DNA of 64,000 nt, from the NCBI GenBank assembly GCA_036674765.1, contig JARVKI010000008.1, positions 1-64,000 on the forward strand, given 5' to 3'. Source of the stretch: Seiridium cupressi (Eukaryota; Ascomycota; Sordariomycetes; Amphisphaeriales; Sporocadaceae). The translations under genes were made by a program, and so were the position numbers. Shown here one piece after another: positions 11,715-22,280 of the stretch. The first letter of the stretch is position 1; each line of letters begins with the position of its first letter. Under the pieces are notes generated by a model. The model worked only from the letters and a program-made list of their open reading frames with translations. It was not told where the DNA came from and did not search any database.

Positions 11715-14031
11715 TTAGCCAGTGAAGCCGCCCTCCTTGCCTTGCGTGATCTCCGTATGCACCGTAGATGGGCCGTAAGTACCGAGCAGGTTATCATCAT
11801 GCGGAGGCTCAAACAGCCTATCAGCAACCTTGACCTCGAGTCCACTATTGCCGATGTCCAGCAGCTGGGAGCTCGCATCCGTAATGCGCCATTGCAGGTG
11901 CTCCTTGAGAAAGGGGATAATCTCGTCGGGCTCCAGCGTGTCAATTGTCTTCTTGTTCCCGTCGCGAATCAAGCTCGCGGCGTTGGAGTTTGAGGCCAGG
12001 TAGTCGAGGAGTTTGCCCGTCAGAGGGACGGTGTCCTCATAGACGAGATCGCGCTCGCGGTTCTTGGCGCAACTCTCGCACTGCGTGCTCTCTGGCGAAG
12101 CAAACACACCTACAAAGCCGACCTCATTCATCTTGGTCATGAAGCGCTCCGGTTGCTCGTCCTTGACCCAGCCGATAAAGAAGTGAACATTGAAGGATCC
12201 GTCGTATGCAAATCTTGAGCGAGATTATTAGTATGTGGGTAGAAAGGAAAGGATGAGTATGAGTATGAGACGTACTTCTTTACACGAACGTGAGCGTTCC
12301 AGGTTCTCATCTTCGTCGGGACTGCTGCCTTATCGGCATCAATGAGCGAGCCTTCCGGCAGTTTATTCGCATTGGTCTCCAGATTCTTGGAGATGGCATC
12401 CACACTGATCGGCTTCTCTTCCACGACTGCGTTATGGACCATAGCAAAGGAACGGGCGACAAGATGAGGCAGGCCGTCTTCTAAAGAAATAGCCTTCATT
12501 TGGACGACTGGCGTCTCAGTTACCGGTTCACTTTTTCCAGTGAGAGCTTCGACGTGACTGAGATCCTTTGGCCACTTCAAAGAGTTTGGTGGCTCCAGAG
12601 CATCAGTAGCCCTGTTCTTAGTCAGCCCATCGTCGATGAAGAAACAGATTGGAGATCTTACCAGTAATATGTGTCTCGCAGGTACTGTTCGACAGCCGTC
12701 TTTACGGCTTCAGGCTGGCTCTTGTCAATTCCGGGCACAGCGAAGCCCGCCTTTGTCCAGTCGGTGAGGTCAGTAGACGTCCAATAAGCACTGTCCTTGG
12801 CTGTTTTATTGAGGTCCTTGGGCTTCTTGAAGGGAATCAGATCGTCATCCGCGAGGGTGTTTGGATCTTTATCCGACATTGGCGGGTTTGCATCAGCACG
12901 CTTTCCTGGAGTTACGTACTTGTCAGGATAGAGAGCTTGGAAAATGGCGAAGAGGCGATCGATATTATTATGATGTAGCCAGAAGACGGGGTCGAAGGCG
13001 GCAATCGCTGGGTTCGACATGTGTCCACTAAACCCAACTCCGGTGCCTACCAGCATGTGTATCGCGTCGTGCCATGATTCGACAGACTGTGTGGCAAACT
13101 CGTTTGAGGTCGCATCGTGATTAGCGAAGAGGTTCCATGAACGCAACTGATTCACCTTTACTTTCTGGCCCGTGATGTTATTGTCTCCAATTTCTTCGGG
13201 ATTTAGCATATGCCAAAGGCTTGTCGCTAGAACCTGAGTCTGACGTTGAATTTTCATCTCTAGATCGTCGTAGTTCGAGTCTGCCGCTCCCGTTGATCCC
13301 TTCGAAGGTGTACGTGTTGTGTAATCGTGCCGGAACGCGGTGTCATTGCCCCACTGAATCTGTGGTCGGACTTTTTCCAGGCCCTTGTACTCCTCCGTTT
13401 TGGGAAAGTTGAACGTGTACATGGGGTTCTTCATCGGCTTAAGCTCGTTGGGAGACTCTGGGCGACGAACGTAGACCTCCTTGGTCTTGAGGATCTTGGG
13501 AAATCCCCATCTCCATCCTCTTTCCTTCTCAGTCTTGACCGGCGAGTCTTCTGGGCGACGGTATCTGGGCATGCAGACATCCCAGTAAGGAAGTCTGAAC
13601 CGAGACAATGCCTCAAGGTACATCTTCTTTTGAGTGGTGTCTGTGTATCTGTTGGCAATGATAGCCATCTGGTTGTACACGGCTTGTTCGAACTGAAACA
13701 TGTATGGCCTGTGCCACGGAGCGAACGTGTTCATGCCGTGATGACAGTAGCCACGAGAGTTCTTGATGCCAGCCCAAGCCTCTCTCGGAAGACTGTGAAT
13801 ACCTGACAAGCTATAAAAGCTCCACCAATTTGGGTCATTGGTTCCAGCCAGCTTGACACTATTCTTCTGCAGCTCCTCCAACCCCAGCAAGAACAAATTG
13901 GTCAAGGCATTGTCCGCCAGGAACTCATCAATCTCGAGCCTGAAGGCTTTCGGATTTGCTTGAACTAGGGGAAAGACTGTGTTGTCAGCCTGAGCAGACT
14001 GAGACGTCGACTTTGGAGTAGTGTCTGCCAT
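11715..14031 (-). CDS. Tyrosinase (polyphenol oxidase)
   Basis: Type-3 copper oxidase that hydroxylates monophenols and oxidises o-diphenols to quinones, feeding melanin-like pigments. Three exons: 12662-14031, 12276-12611, 11715-12213, with introns of 50 and 62 bp; 734 residues. CuA ligands are seen as His79, His98 and His107 (in WHR); Cys96-x-His98 is the Cys-His thioether pair of fungal enzymes. CuB: His321 and His325 (HDAIH) and the WLHH pair at 353-354, in DPVFWLHHNNIDRLF. After the catalytic half comes a C-terminal domain of about 300 residues with a CxxC motif at 614-617 (CESC), which in related fungal pro-tyrosinases takes part in copper loading. No signal peptide, so probably cytosolic and made as a latent zymogen. 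It diverges from the decarboxylase-like gene at 16.4 kb. Confidence 0.96.
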
Positions 14032-14781
14032 ATTGAAAGAATTGTAGAGGATTCAACTGAATAATGAGGTAGCTCTGGCGAGATAGGAAGACAGGGTGTG
14101 AGTTGCGAATGATTATTTATGCACCAGAGATACACGGGCCACAACAGCCTCCTTTCCCATTCTCAGAGCTATCCATAAGTCATCTCCATGTAGTCAGCTC
14201 TGATGAGACTATTTTCAGCCAGCCACAAGTGCCAACCGTAACTGAGTTCTCTCATTGCATGAGCCATCTACGGCTGGAGAAGCTGTTGAGCTTAATTGGG
14301 ATGCACGGAAAGTGCAGGCCAGCCAAGGAGGACGGATCCAGGCCAATGAACGGCCCGGACCGATTCTGACTTTCAATAGTTGGATTAGTCGGAAGTATAG
14401 GGCATAGTCTAGAGCACCAATAAGCAGCCACCCCCGCTCTTTTCAGCTCGGATCTCATCGACCAGTACGGGGTCCGCCTGGCACGTTTTCTGGTGAAGCT
14501 GATACAGGCCTAAATCCTGTTAAGCCGATGCATGGTACGTGATTATTTCAGAACTGTTTCGATATAGCTTAATTTGCTCATATTTTTCGTTTATCTTTAC
14601 GCAGTCTCCGGGGCCGCTTGCGAGGGGCCTCAGCTTGACACATTCTTATTTTAATTTCAAAAGTGACAAGTCGATGTCCAGATGTCGTTAGAAGTGTAAG
14701 ATGTGGCATTTGGCCCAAAAACCCTGTTGTATCACCACTGGCTAAGCTTGTGTCAGCGTTTGCAATTGGCGTTTTCTTTGC

Positions 14782-14840
14782 CAAGAAATGGCCGAGTGGA
14801 CTAAGGTGCTCGATCCAGGTATACTGGGGTTGAATTACCA
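14782..14840 (+). other. tRNA-Leu-like fragment (degenerate)
   Basis: The 11 bases at 14789-14799 match the tRNA A-box consensus TGGCNNAGTGG exactly, and the following bases continue like a leucine tRNA D-arm (CTAAGG). A degenerate B-box-like string (GGTTGAATTACC) begins near 14828. Acceptor and anticodon stems do not pair properly, so this is not a functional tRNA; it is either a tRNA relic or the head of a tRNA-derived SINE. Confidence 0.35.
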
Positions 14841-16304
14841 AACTCACTGCAATTTTAGTCCCGACGAGAGGTCGTTATCGAGTTCTTTATCGGGCCCATC
14901 TTACCAGCTTCGACCCCAAGGGACATGAGAGAATGCGCACACCGACACCAAAGCAAAAGGCAAGTGAGCGAACCATGCAAAGACGTCTTTCTCAAGCAAA
15001 ATTTTGTTCATAGCCTTCCTGAAGCTGATCGTAAATGTGCGATTCTTGGCGAAACCTTTGGCATTATTAGCGAAGTTCCAGAGCATATACGGAATTCTTG
15101 GACACATCTAAACCATGGCTCCACAGAAAATGGTGCGGAAAGAGATGACTTTCAGCTCATGGAGGGAGAAATGCCGGTCCAGCGCCCATTGCCACATGGA
15201 CATATGTGATTACCAAATCAACGGGATGTCCTCAAAATTGAACGCAAAGTTGACCTAAGCAGGTAGCGCTCAGCTCTACTCAGCTTTGCGCTAATGTAGT
15301 CTTTGCAGTCCTGCTGGTAGTCATCCTGTCTCATTGTGTACTTCAGAAGAGTGTGGAGCTTGCGCTTAATGGGGGCCCGCTTAATAGTATGGAGTGGTAT
15401 TTCCCATACGGCGAATGAGGATATTATGAGGCCTATTTCTAATAAGTCAGAATAGAGGATAGCGAGATGTGAATAAATAAATCAAATTGCTTTCAAAGTT
15501 ATCTTTTCGGGCCTGAATTGAACCGATACATTGTTATTATCCTTATTCACCCGGGGCATTCTACTGCTACGCTTTAGCTACGTAGTAAGAGCAGTCCTCC
15601 AACTGAATAACGGGGAATCGAAAACCAATGCCTTGTGAGACTCGACTAACTTCGGCATGACTACAACATGTCTGTGGCAGGTGCTACCAGGTTCTAGGAT
15701 ACAGTATATCTCGAGTTGATGGATGGGAAACTACAGTACGTGAGGGACCGGTCCTTTGTCAGAAGAGGAATGAGACAGATGCAATCCCAAGGATGGAATC
15801 CGGAGGTACTTCGCTTTGACGTACAAACTTCTACGTATATGGAAGAAACTAGTGTATTCAACAATTCATCAGCACGCGAAAGCTTTTTGGCGTGGGCGCG
15901 GAGATTTTGATAATAACATAACGATATCTTGACAGAAAGGTAATTAGCTCCATGCTCTGTTGAACCGGAGCACCCAGCACTCCTGATTCGCGAGTCTACG
16001 ATAGCTCAGCTCTGTTGGGTATCCCTCGAAATGCTCGATTCCACATTAAGCGCCATAGTTCATGGCGTTTGGTTCATGGCCTGATAATGAGACTAATGTC
16101 ACACCTTTCAAGGACCAACTTGCATGTAAATGGCGGCCAGACGGAATGAAGGTCTGGGACGTTGGTGCAAATGCGCATTCCAGCCGTGTTGAAACTTTTC
16201 AGCCACTCTGGTGATCCCATGCATCCCTTAGGCAACCAAAAAAACGAGCGGTTTCAAACTCCATTCAGGGAATGAGCGTATGTCTCGAATTTATGGATGT
16301 GTCC

Positions 16305-16312
16305 TATAAAAT
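16305..16312 (+). promoter_or_regulatory. TATA box of decarboxylase-like gene
   Basis: TATAAAAT lies about 95 bp upstream of the in-frame ATA at 16400, a normal distance from a TATA box to a fungal start codon, which supports the idea that translation once began there. Confidence 0.45.
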
Positions 16313-16399
16313 ATGGTCACTCGTCGCTTCTTTGACCAAATGTGAGCTAGGCCTTCAAACTTTCAGACTCATCTTGCCGATATTCAAGTACATTTATCA

Positions 16400-17686
16400 A
16401 TAGTTTTCACCACGGCCAAAAGCTCGAAGACCGGACTCTTCACCCCACCTCAGCCGCAGACTCCAGGTCCATTCGTGTTGAGTCTCGTCCAGAAGGAAGA
16501 CGGTTATCCTTCTCCATTTCTCTCGGGAGGCATCAACGATTTAGATGCCGCGGTCAAGGGAGCCCTTTCGTACAACATTCCTCAACTGATCGAATGGAAA
16601 ATCACGAACGGGCAGCAATTTCTGAGCTTTGTTCAGGGTATGCTTAATTGGATCCCTTCCGAAAATGTCCAAGGAAAGGAGATATACTGGGTTCTCTGCC
16701 TCTTTTATTTCGTTCTCGACCAAGGTTCCCTCGGCACTCAGCAGACCACCATCGACCCCTCCGCAATCGTTGACGGGTTGCCACAAATGAGTGCGTTGTC
16801 AACATGGATCGTGCAATTCGCTCAGCAGATGGGTACCTTTGCGGACAACCCAGTATCTCTGACGGCCAATTCATTCCAAACTTTCGAGCTGTCCCCGTAC
16901 TTCAACGTATCTGAAGCTGTGCTTGACCTAAGCGATCCTCAAGGCAAGGGCGGTTTCTCTTGTTTCAATAAGCTGTTCTCGAGGAAGCTGGAGACTGGTA
17001 CTCGGCCGATTTGGCAGCCCGATGATGACACGCAGATCGTGTTTCCAGCCGATTCGACCTTCGATGACTTCTTCCCAGTCGACTCGGATAGTCTCGTGAC
17101 AATCAAGAACGTCCATTTGAAGATATCCGATCTTTTGGTCGGTAGTGCCCATGCATTGGATTTTGCCGGCGGCGTCTGGATGCATGCTTTCCTTGGCCCA
17201 TCCGACTATCATCGTCAGCACGCGCCTGTTGCAGGTACTGTTGTAGTATCATTCAACATCCAAGGCCTCGCATACTTGAATGTCATTGCCGAAGAGCAAG
17301 ACGATGGCACTCACGACTTGATTACTGTTCGCGGCTTTGATGCGCCGGATAACCCTGGCTACGAATTCATGCAGCTCCGTGGCTGTATCATTATTGACAA
17401 CCCCACGCTGGGGTTGGTGGCCGTTCTTCCCATTGGCATGGCGCAAGTTTCTTCCGTGGTCCGGACCGTGAACCCGGGCGATACGGTCACTAAGGGTCAA
17501 GAGATTTCCTACTTCCAATTCGGCGGTTCGGATATTGTTGTGGTTTTCCAGCAAAAGGCCAACGTTACTTTTACCGCCACCCCAAGCCGAGTTGGGCCAA
17601 ATGGCGAAGCGGACTATTATCCCGGTGAGCACGGTCAGGTGGGGCACCTCTTAGCAGTAGCAAAACCAATCTCGCCGGAGAAGTAG
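16400..17686 (+). CDS. Phosphatidylserine-decarboxylase-family enzyme, no ATG
   Basis: Pyruvoyl-dependent decarboxylase family. The C-terminal half has the family signatures: CFNKLFSRKL, IVFPADS, a central YHRQHAPVAGTV block, and near the end FQFGGSDIVVVF, where the Gly-Ser of GGS is the expected self-cleavage point that creates the pyruvoyl group. The N-terminal 150 residues form an extra domain seen in the soluble fungal PSD-like branch, which also contains aromatic amino-acid decarboxylases; membrane targeting is not seen. The frame is open from 16346 to the stop at 17686, but contains no ATG before 16637. An ATA at 16400, about 95 bp after a TATA box, sits where an ATG would be expected (428 residues). 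Either the start codon was lost, a 5-prime exon is missed, or translation starts late at 16637 and cuts the N-terminal domain. Confidence 0.75.
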   Translation: MVFTTAKSSKTGLFTPPQPQTPGPFVLSLVQKEDGYPSPFLSGGINDLDAAVKGALSYNIPQLIEWKITNGQQFLSFVQGMLNWIPSENVQGKEIYWVLCLFYFVLDQGSLGTQQTTIDPSAIVDGLPQMSALSTWIVQFAQQMGTFADNPVSLTANSFQTFELSPYFNVSEAVLDLSDPQGKGGFSCFNKLFSRKLETGTRPIWQPDDDTQIVFPADSTFDDFFPVDSDSLVTIKNVHLKISDLLVGSAHALDFAGGVWMHAFLGPSDYHRQHAPVAGTVVVSFNIQGLAYLNVIAEEQDDGTHDLITVRGFDAPDNPGYEFMQLRGCIIIDNPTLGLVAVLPIGMAQVSSVVRTVNPGDTVTKGQEISYFQFGGSDIVVVFQQKANVTFTATPSRVGPNGEADYYPGEHGQVGHLLAVAKPISPEK

Positions 17687-18081
17687 TTGGACAAGTTAGT
17701 GATTTTCACATTTACTAAATCGACAAATATGCTTACGCATACTACTTTTAAATGAATCATCTCTCCTCCGTTTTCATTGCAATGGAAAATCAAGGCTGGC
17801 TGTGAATTTCGGAGGGGCTGATAGTTATGTGCTATGCTTTTTAGGTCATGAGATGAAGAGTCGCACATTCACTGTTCAACTCTTTGCGGCACGACTTGAT
17901 TCACTTCGAAGTTTGTGACTCACGCCCAGAAAAGTCTCACTATCACTGCCCGACATTCTTAGATGTGCCATAAAAGGGCTCTTCACGGTACAGGTTAAAC
18001 TTCAACTCCTCTCCTCACTCACGATTTTCCCAACATTGATAGGAATCCCGATACTCAACAGCAAAAATTGGCCAACAGTTC
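17687..18081. other. Promoter region of secreted repeat protein
   Basis: Between two plus-strand genes. CATAAAAG at 17969-17976 is a likely TATA element about 110 bp before the ATG at 18082, and is followed by a CT-rich leader. Confidence 0.45.
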
Positions 18082-19267
18082 ATGATGATTCAAGCCGTCT
18101 GTTTTCTTGCTCTGGCAGGCTCTGTCATGGCACTCCCAACGTCAAACTCTAGCAATTCAACTGCCCTTGACTTGAGTAACAACTGGTTGTTCAGCTTGTT
18201 TCCTGATAACTGCACTAGTGGAGGCACCTCCATCAGGGGAGACAGTACATCTTGGCATTGCCAAAGTCCCGGCAATGACTATTACAGCGTTTGGGCTATC
18301 GATGCTACATCTCCAGTCAAGCCACTATGGTACATTGAGCTCTTCGCCAATGTATATTGCCTCGGTGAACCAGTAGGCCGAATCGACAAGGATTCCAAGA
18401 AGGGATGTCACTTGCCGGGTTCACAGATTCAAGGTTATCTGGTACAAAAGCAAAAAGCTCTCGGGCCCCCTGCACCTGCTAATTTATCTGCTACTTCACC
18501 TGTTACTTCGCCTATTCCACGAGCAGTTGCGCGCGGAGCCCATCTAGTCAGTCGCGGTTCCGGAGATAGCCAGTACGCAATCACCAAAGATAAGACAGAG
18601 GTTAGCGACGCCAACTCGTGGACTTTTGCACTACACGACCATGAGAACTGCGACGGCCGGCCCTTTTTTGTTTATGGAAACGGGTCATTGGCATGCAGGA
18701 ATACCAGCACGATTGCAAACAATATCGTCTCCTGGATGGAGGCACCGTACACAATTGACCCCGACCATGTCGAGTTCTTTTGGGCGGAGGAGCAGTGTCA
18801 TGGTGACATTATACATCGCCTATCAAATAAAACTTCAGCGGGAACATGCTTTCATCCTGGTCCGGCGGCTAAGTCATGGGCCGTCGCATCGCAACGGTCA
18901 TCATCCGCTGCTAGCGGGAGCTAGAAGGAGCACTGTGGGAAGCGATGTTTGGGAGACCGAAGCGGGTTTTATTACCAAAGATTGGTCTCCAACCAGCCAA
19001 GCGCCTAATTACACAGCCCCATATGATGACTACGTGTTTGCGGTACACGAGAAGCATTGCTTTACCGAAGATAAGGGCAATAAAGTTAGAGGAAACGGAA
19101 CGACCGTTTGTGTCATTATTCCGGAAGGGCATGGAATGATTGCCTTGAATATGTATGCGAATTGCTCAATCCGGCCGGAATACCAGGTACAGCTTCTCAG
19201 TGACGACGAGTGTCTGACGGATACGTTAGATAAACTAGATTCTAGCACAGTTTCGAATCTATACTAG
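18082..19267 (+). CDS. Secreted three-repeat protein, frame broken or spliced
   Basis: Starts with ATG and a signal peptide (MMIQAVCFLALAGSVMA). Three related units of roughly 90 residues follow; each has a hydrophobic strand, then Cys-x-Gly-type positions and an end like EEQC...TC. Unit one covers about residues 35-125, unit two about 175-275. The first frame stops at 18922-18924, and unit three continues in the next frame to 19267. A single-base shift anywhere in 18626-18924 explains this; the only phase-correct intron I find is 18860-18914 (55 bp), with a poor donor GTCCGG. So the gene is either frameshifted (mutation or sequencing error) or spliced at a weak site. Several N-glycosylation sequons (NxS/T) fit secretion. 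No known family recognised. Confidence 0.6.
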
Positions 19268-19691
19268 GCGGAGCCTAGGAAATCTGTCAATGCCTAGGGT
19301 GAAGTGCGATCTAGCGAGTGTGACGGCCTACCGCCCCAAGGCTCTACTAGAGTTCTAACAAAAGATCCCTAATCAGGAGCTATCAAGCGACATAGTCAAT
19401 TCTCACTAGGCTCTCTACAATATGTGAGTATACTGCAGACTAGTAAATAAACTGATAATTAGGAATAAAACATCGTGGAATTTGGTTGGTGCTACATATT
19501 TTACTTTATCATGAAATCATTCTACACATCAAGCATAACATAGTCCACCGTTTCAAGTCTCTTTGTGACAAGATATCAATAAGAATAAAATGTTATCTCA
19601 CTGTGGACTCTCTCTATCCCAGATAAGCACAGTCATGTAAGATTTCTCACATCTTCAGCCAATCGCACTGCCGCGGAATGAATGGTCTGTA
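19268..19691. other. Convergent intergenic region
   Basis: AT-rich spacer between the 3-prime ends of the secreted repeat gene (plus) and the DHA1 transporter (minus). No gene recognised. Confidence 0.4.
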
Positions 19692-21595
19692 TTATAACTC
19701 GAGGTTTAAACGTTCAACCTTCCTTAATCGGGCACCAAACTTGTAAAACATGATGGGAAGTGGAATCATAGCGATGCAAATGAATCCAAGTAGCGAGTTC
19801 CCCCAACCTAACCCCAAAGACTCATACATAGGTGGTCCCGCCAATGGAAGCAGGGCTCCCACCACGCTCCTCAATATGACATTCGCAGCAATAGCCGACG
19901 CAGCATACACAGGGTAGCTGTCGACAATATAAGTAGTTATAGATAGGAATAGGCCCATAATACCGAAGCCCCATGGCACCAGCGATAACACGGTTGACAC
20001 CCAATGGGCGACGAAGTACGAGCTCCAGCCGTACCAAAAGAGAGTAATTGGAAGGAAGATGCCGAAGTAGATTCCTATAGTAAGACGCATTTCGGGCACA
20101 AAAACACCGTCATTAGCCTGGGCCTGCCTAATGACTGCGAGGTCCGAGAAAAAAGTGACGACGAGCCATCCGAGGACATTGCCTACGCCTAGGGCAATAT
20201 AGACTCGGCCAGATAGACTGGGATCAAATCCATATGTTTCCTCAAAGACGGTCGGAATCGTGGTGTATAGTAGGTAGACGGTGCCGAAGACAAAAGCGAT
20301 GTGGAGGGACAGCGATAATACGAGGGGCGATAGGATCAGCATCTTTAGTGGTCTAATCAGGCTGTTGAAAAGGACTTGGGATTTGCTCCGGTCACCCGAA
20401 TCATCGTAACAGCTTTTTAGGTCGTCTCTGGCGAGTTCCTTACGGAGGAGGAGCGTTTTTCGCTGTATTAGTACTTTATGACTCGTTTCCTTGTTGAGTA
20501 ACTGAATAAAAATTGTGACGACGGTTGCCGGAGCGAAAACGATCCAGAAATCGAATCGCCAACCGATTGTCTTGACTAGAAATCCACCAAGAAGAGGACC
20601 AATTGTGGGACCTTGACACGAATAAGAAAACCTGTATTTGTCGACTTGGAGGAAAAAACAAGATAAGACTCTGGAATAGTGAACACTCACCCAGAAGCGG
20701 CCCGATGTTCCACATGCCCATGGCGAAAGCGCGTTGATGAGGACGAAAAAGATCGCCTATGATACTCCCTCCTAGAGTCTGGAGCAAAGTAAGTCAACCA
20801 GGCGCACGAACATCAGGGGGGAGGCAATAGCTTACCAAGCAGCCTGCGCCGCCTACACCGCTCAAGAAACGAAAAGCAATAAGTGTCCCGATGTTAGGGG
20901 CCAAAGCACACCCGATTTGCCAGAGGCAGAAAAACGCGTTGGCCACACTCAAGACGGGCTTACGTCCATACATCTCCGAGAGGGGGGCTATGAACACTGG
21001 ACCAACGACGTAGCCAAGGAGATATATACTCACGGTCATGGAACCCACGACGGCATTGTTGTTCCCGAACTCTTGATCGAGGCTGTTGATGGCGGGAGAG
21101 AGGATTGATGACGCGAAAGGGGTCAGTAGCGTTATAGCGGACAAAAGACCAACCCAGGTCCACTTGCGCCATACGGGGAAGTTGAAGGGCATTTCGAGAT
21201 CGTCTTGACTTTCCCAGCCAACAAGACCGTCTTCGAGATTCGTAACCGGCAATGGCTCATAGCGCAACCCATCTTTGTTCGCGGGCCCAGTCGGGAAACT
21301 TGAAACGGGCGAAGACTTAATCTCCAAGTCTACCTGACTTCTTGCTATTGTTGTCTATTGATTCCTATTAATAGTGTTCTTCTGGAAGCAGTTGGCAGAA
21401 TTACCAACTTACATCCTCAAGGTCAGCGCGCGCCTCTAGATCAGAGATTGCCCCGTTGAGGCTCCCACGGTCCGAATTGGCAGCTGGCCCAGCACCAGAA
21501 ATCTGAGTGTTAGGTTGCCCGCTTGCACCGTATGTATCTTCGAAGGTACCAAGACATTTGGGTTCATTTCTAGCCTGGCCTGTCTGTTTTTCCAT
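19692..21595 (-). CDS. DHA1-family MFS multidrug/polyamine transporter
   Basis: Drug:H+ antiporter-1 type exporter, 12 TM, 562 residues, expected in the plasma membrane. Four exons: 21413-21595, 20836-21333, 20691-20778 and 19692-20611; introns of 79, 57 and 79 bp with GTAAGT, GTAAGC and GTGAGT donors restore one frame. The cytosolic N-terminus (about 120 residues) ends in PFNFPVWRKW, followed by TM1; the motif GPVFIAPLSEMYGRKPVL is the loop 2-3 MFS signature and RFLSGVGGAGCLTLGGSIIGDLF is the TM4-5 signature of this family (the latter spans an exon joint). In the second half DSYPVYAASAIAANVILRSVVG and PLAGPPMYESLG are typical. Such carriers export drugs, polyamines or fungal metabolites. It lies beside the tyrosinase and decarboxylase-like genes, which may or may not be relevant. 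Confidence 0.93.
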
Positions 21596-22280
21596 GCTTC
21601 GCTTGTTGGACGACGAAGTCGCTGGGTTTTGTAGTTTACTAGAACTTCATGGGTAAGTTTCGGTAGAAACGCTGATTCATGGAGGTGATAGAGATGAAGG
21701 TGAGGGGAAGCGGTAAAGGGACGCAAAGGAGGGGGCCGAACATGAGAGAGATCTGAATTTCATCGGGAACAACTAGGTACAATGTATAGATAAGATGCAG
21801 TTGGCTAAATTATAATGCGGGCAGCCACTAGCGCGGGTGCTCTAGGCACTCTATTTTCCCTTCCCTGCAATGCAGGTGCCTCGCTTCTTAGATACTTCAG
21901 ACCTCGCAGACACCAGGGTATGTACATAAATTCGATAGACTACGAATCTCACTGGAATCAATTCAGTTGTCGCACATATTCACCAACTTTAAAGCAAATT
22001 CAAACTGGGCTGCCTAATGTACAGAGGTGCTCGATATGGCCTACCCATAAGTTTTAATCGTGAGAAATCCATGACTAGAACATTTCGTCAGACCGCCGAT
22101 GCATCTTTTGCAGTTGGGTGAACCCCCTCTTGACTTCAATGTCGTACTCGTGAAATAGCGGTCCTAAATCTCGTTCAATTTTGTTACAGCAGAGATATCA
22201 GCTTGGCCGACCTGGAAGACACCATTTGCAGTCGCTTCGTAAGTCGATTCGGGTTCATTCCACCGTCAACGGGTACCATT
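21596..22280. other. Intergenic spacer
   Basis: Promoter side of the DHA1 transporter and 3-prime flank of the NACHT gene. Short frames only; nothing recognised. Confidence 0.4.

Larger units (their letters stand above)
14032..16399. other. 2.4-kb divergent intergenic region
   Basis: Lies between the starts of the tyrosinase (minus) and decarboxylase-like (plus) genes, so both promoters should be here. Apart from a tRNA-like fragment and a TATA box listed separately, I find only short non-descript frames. A minus-strand stretch around 14.9-15.2 kb reads weakly like protein but could not be assigned. Confidence 0.45.

Noticed and set aside
16475..16477. GTG as start of the decarboxylase-family gene
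   Set aside because: GTG is not a normal nuclear start; ATA at 16400 lies in better distance from the TATA box, and neither is proven.
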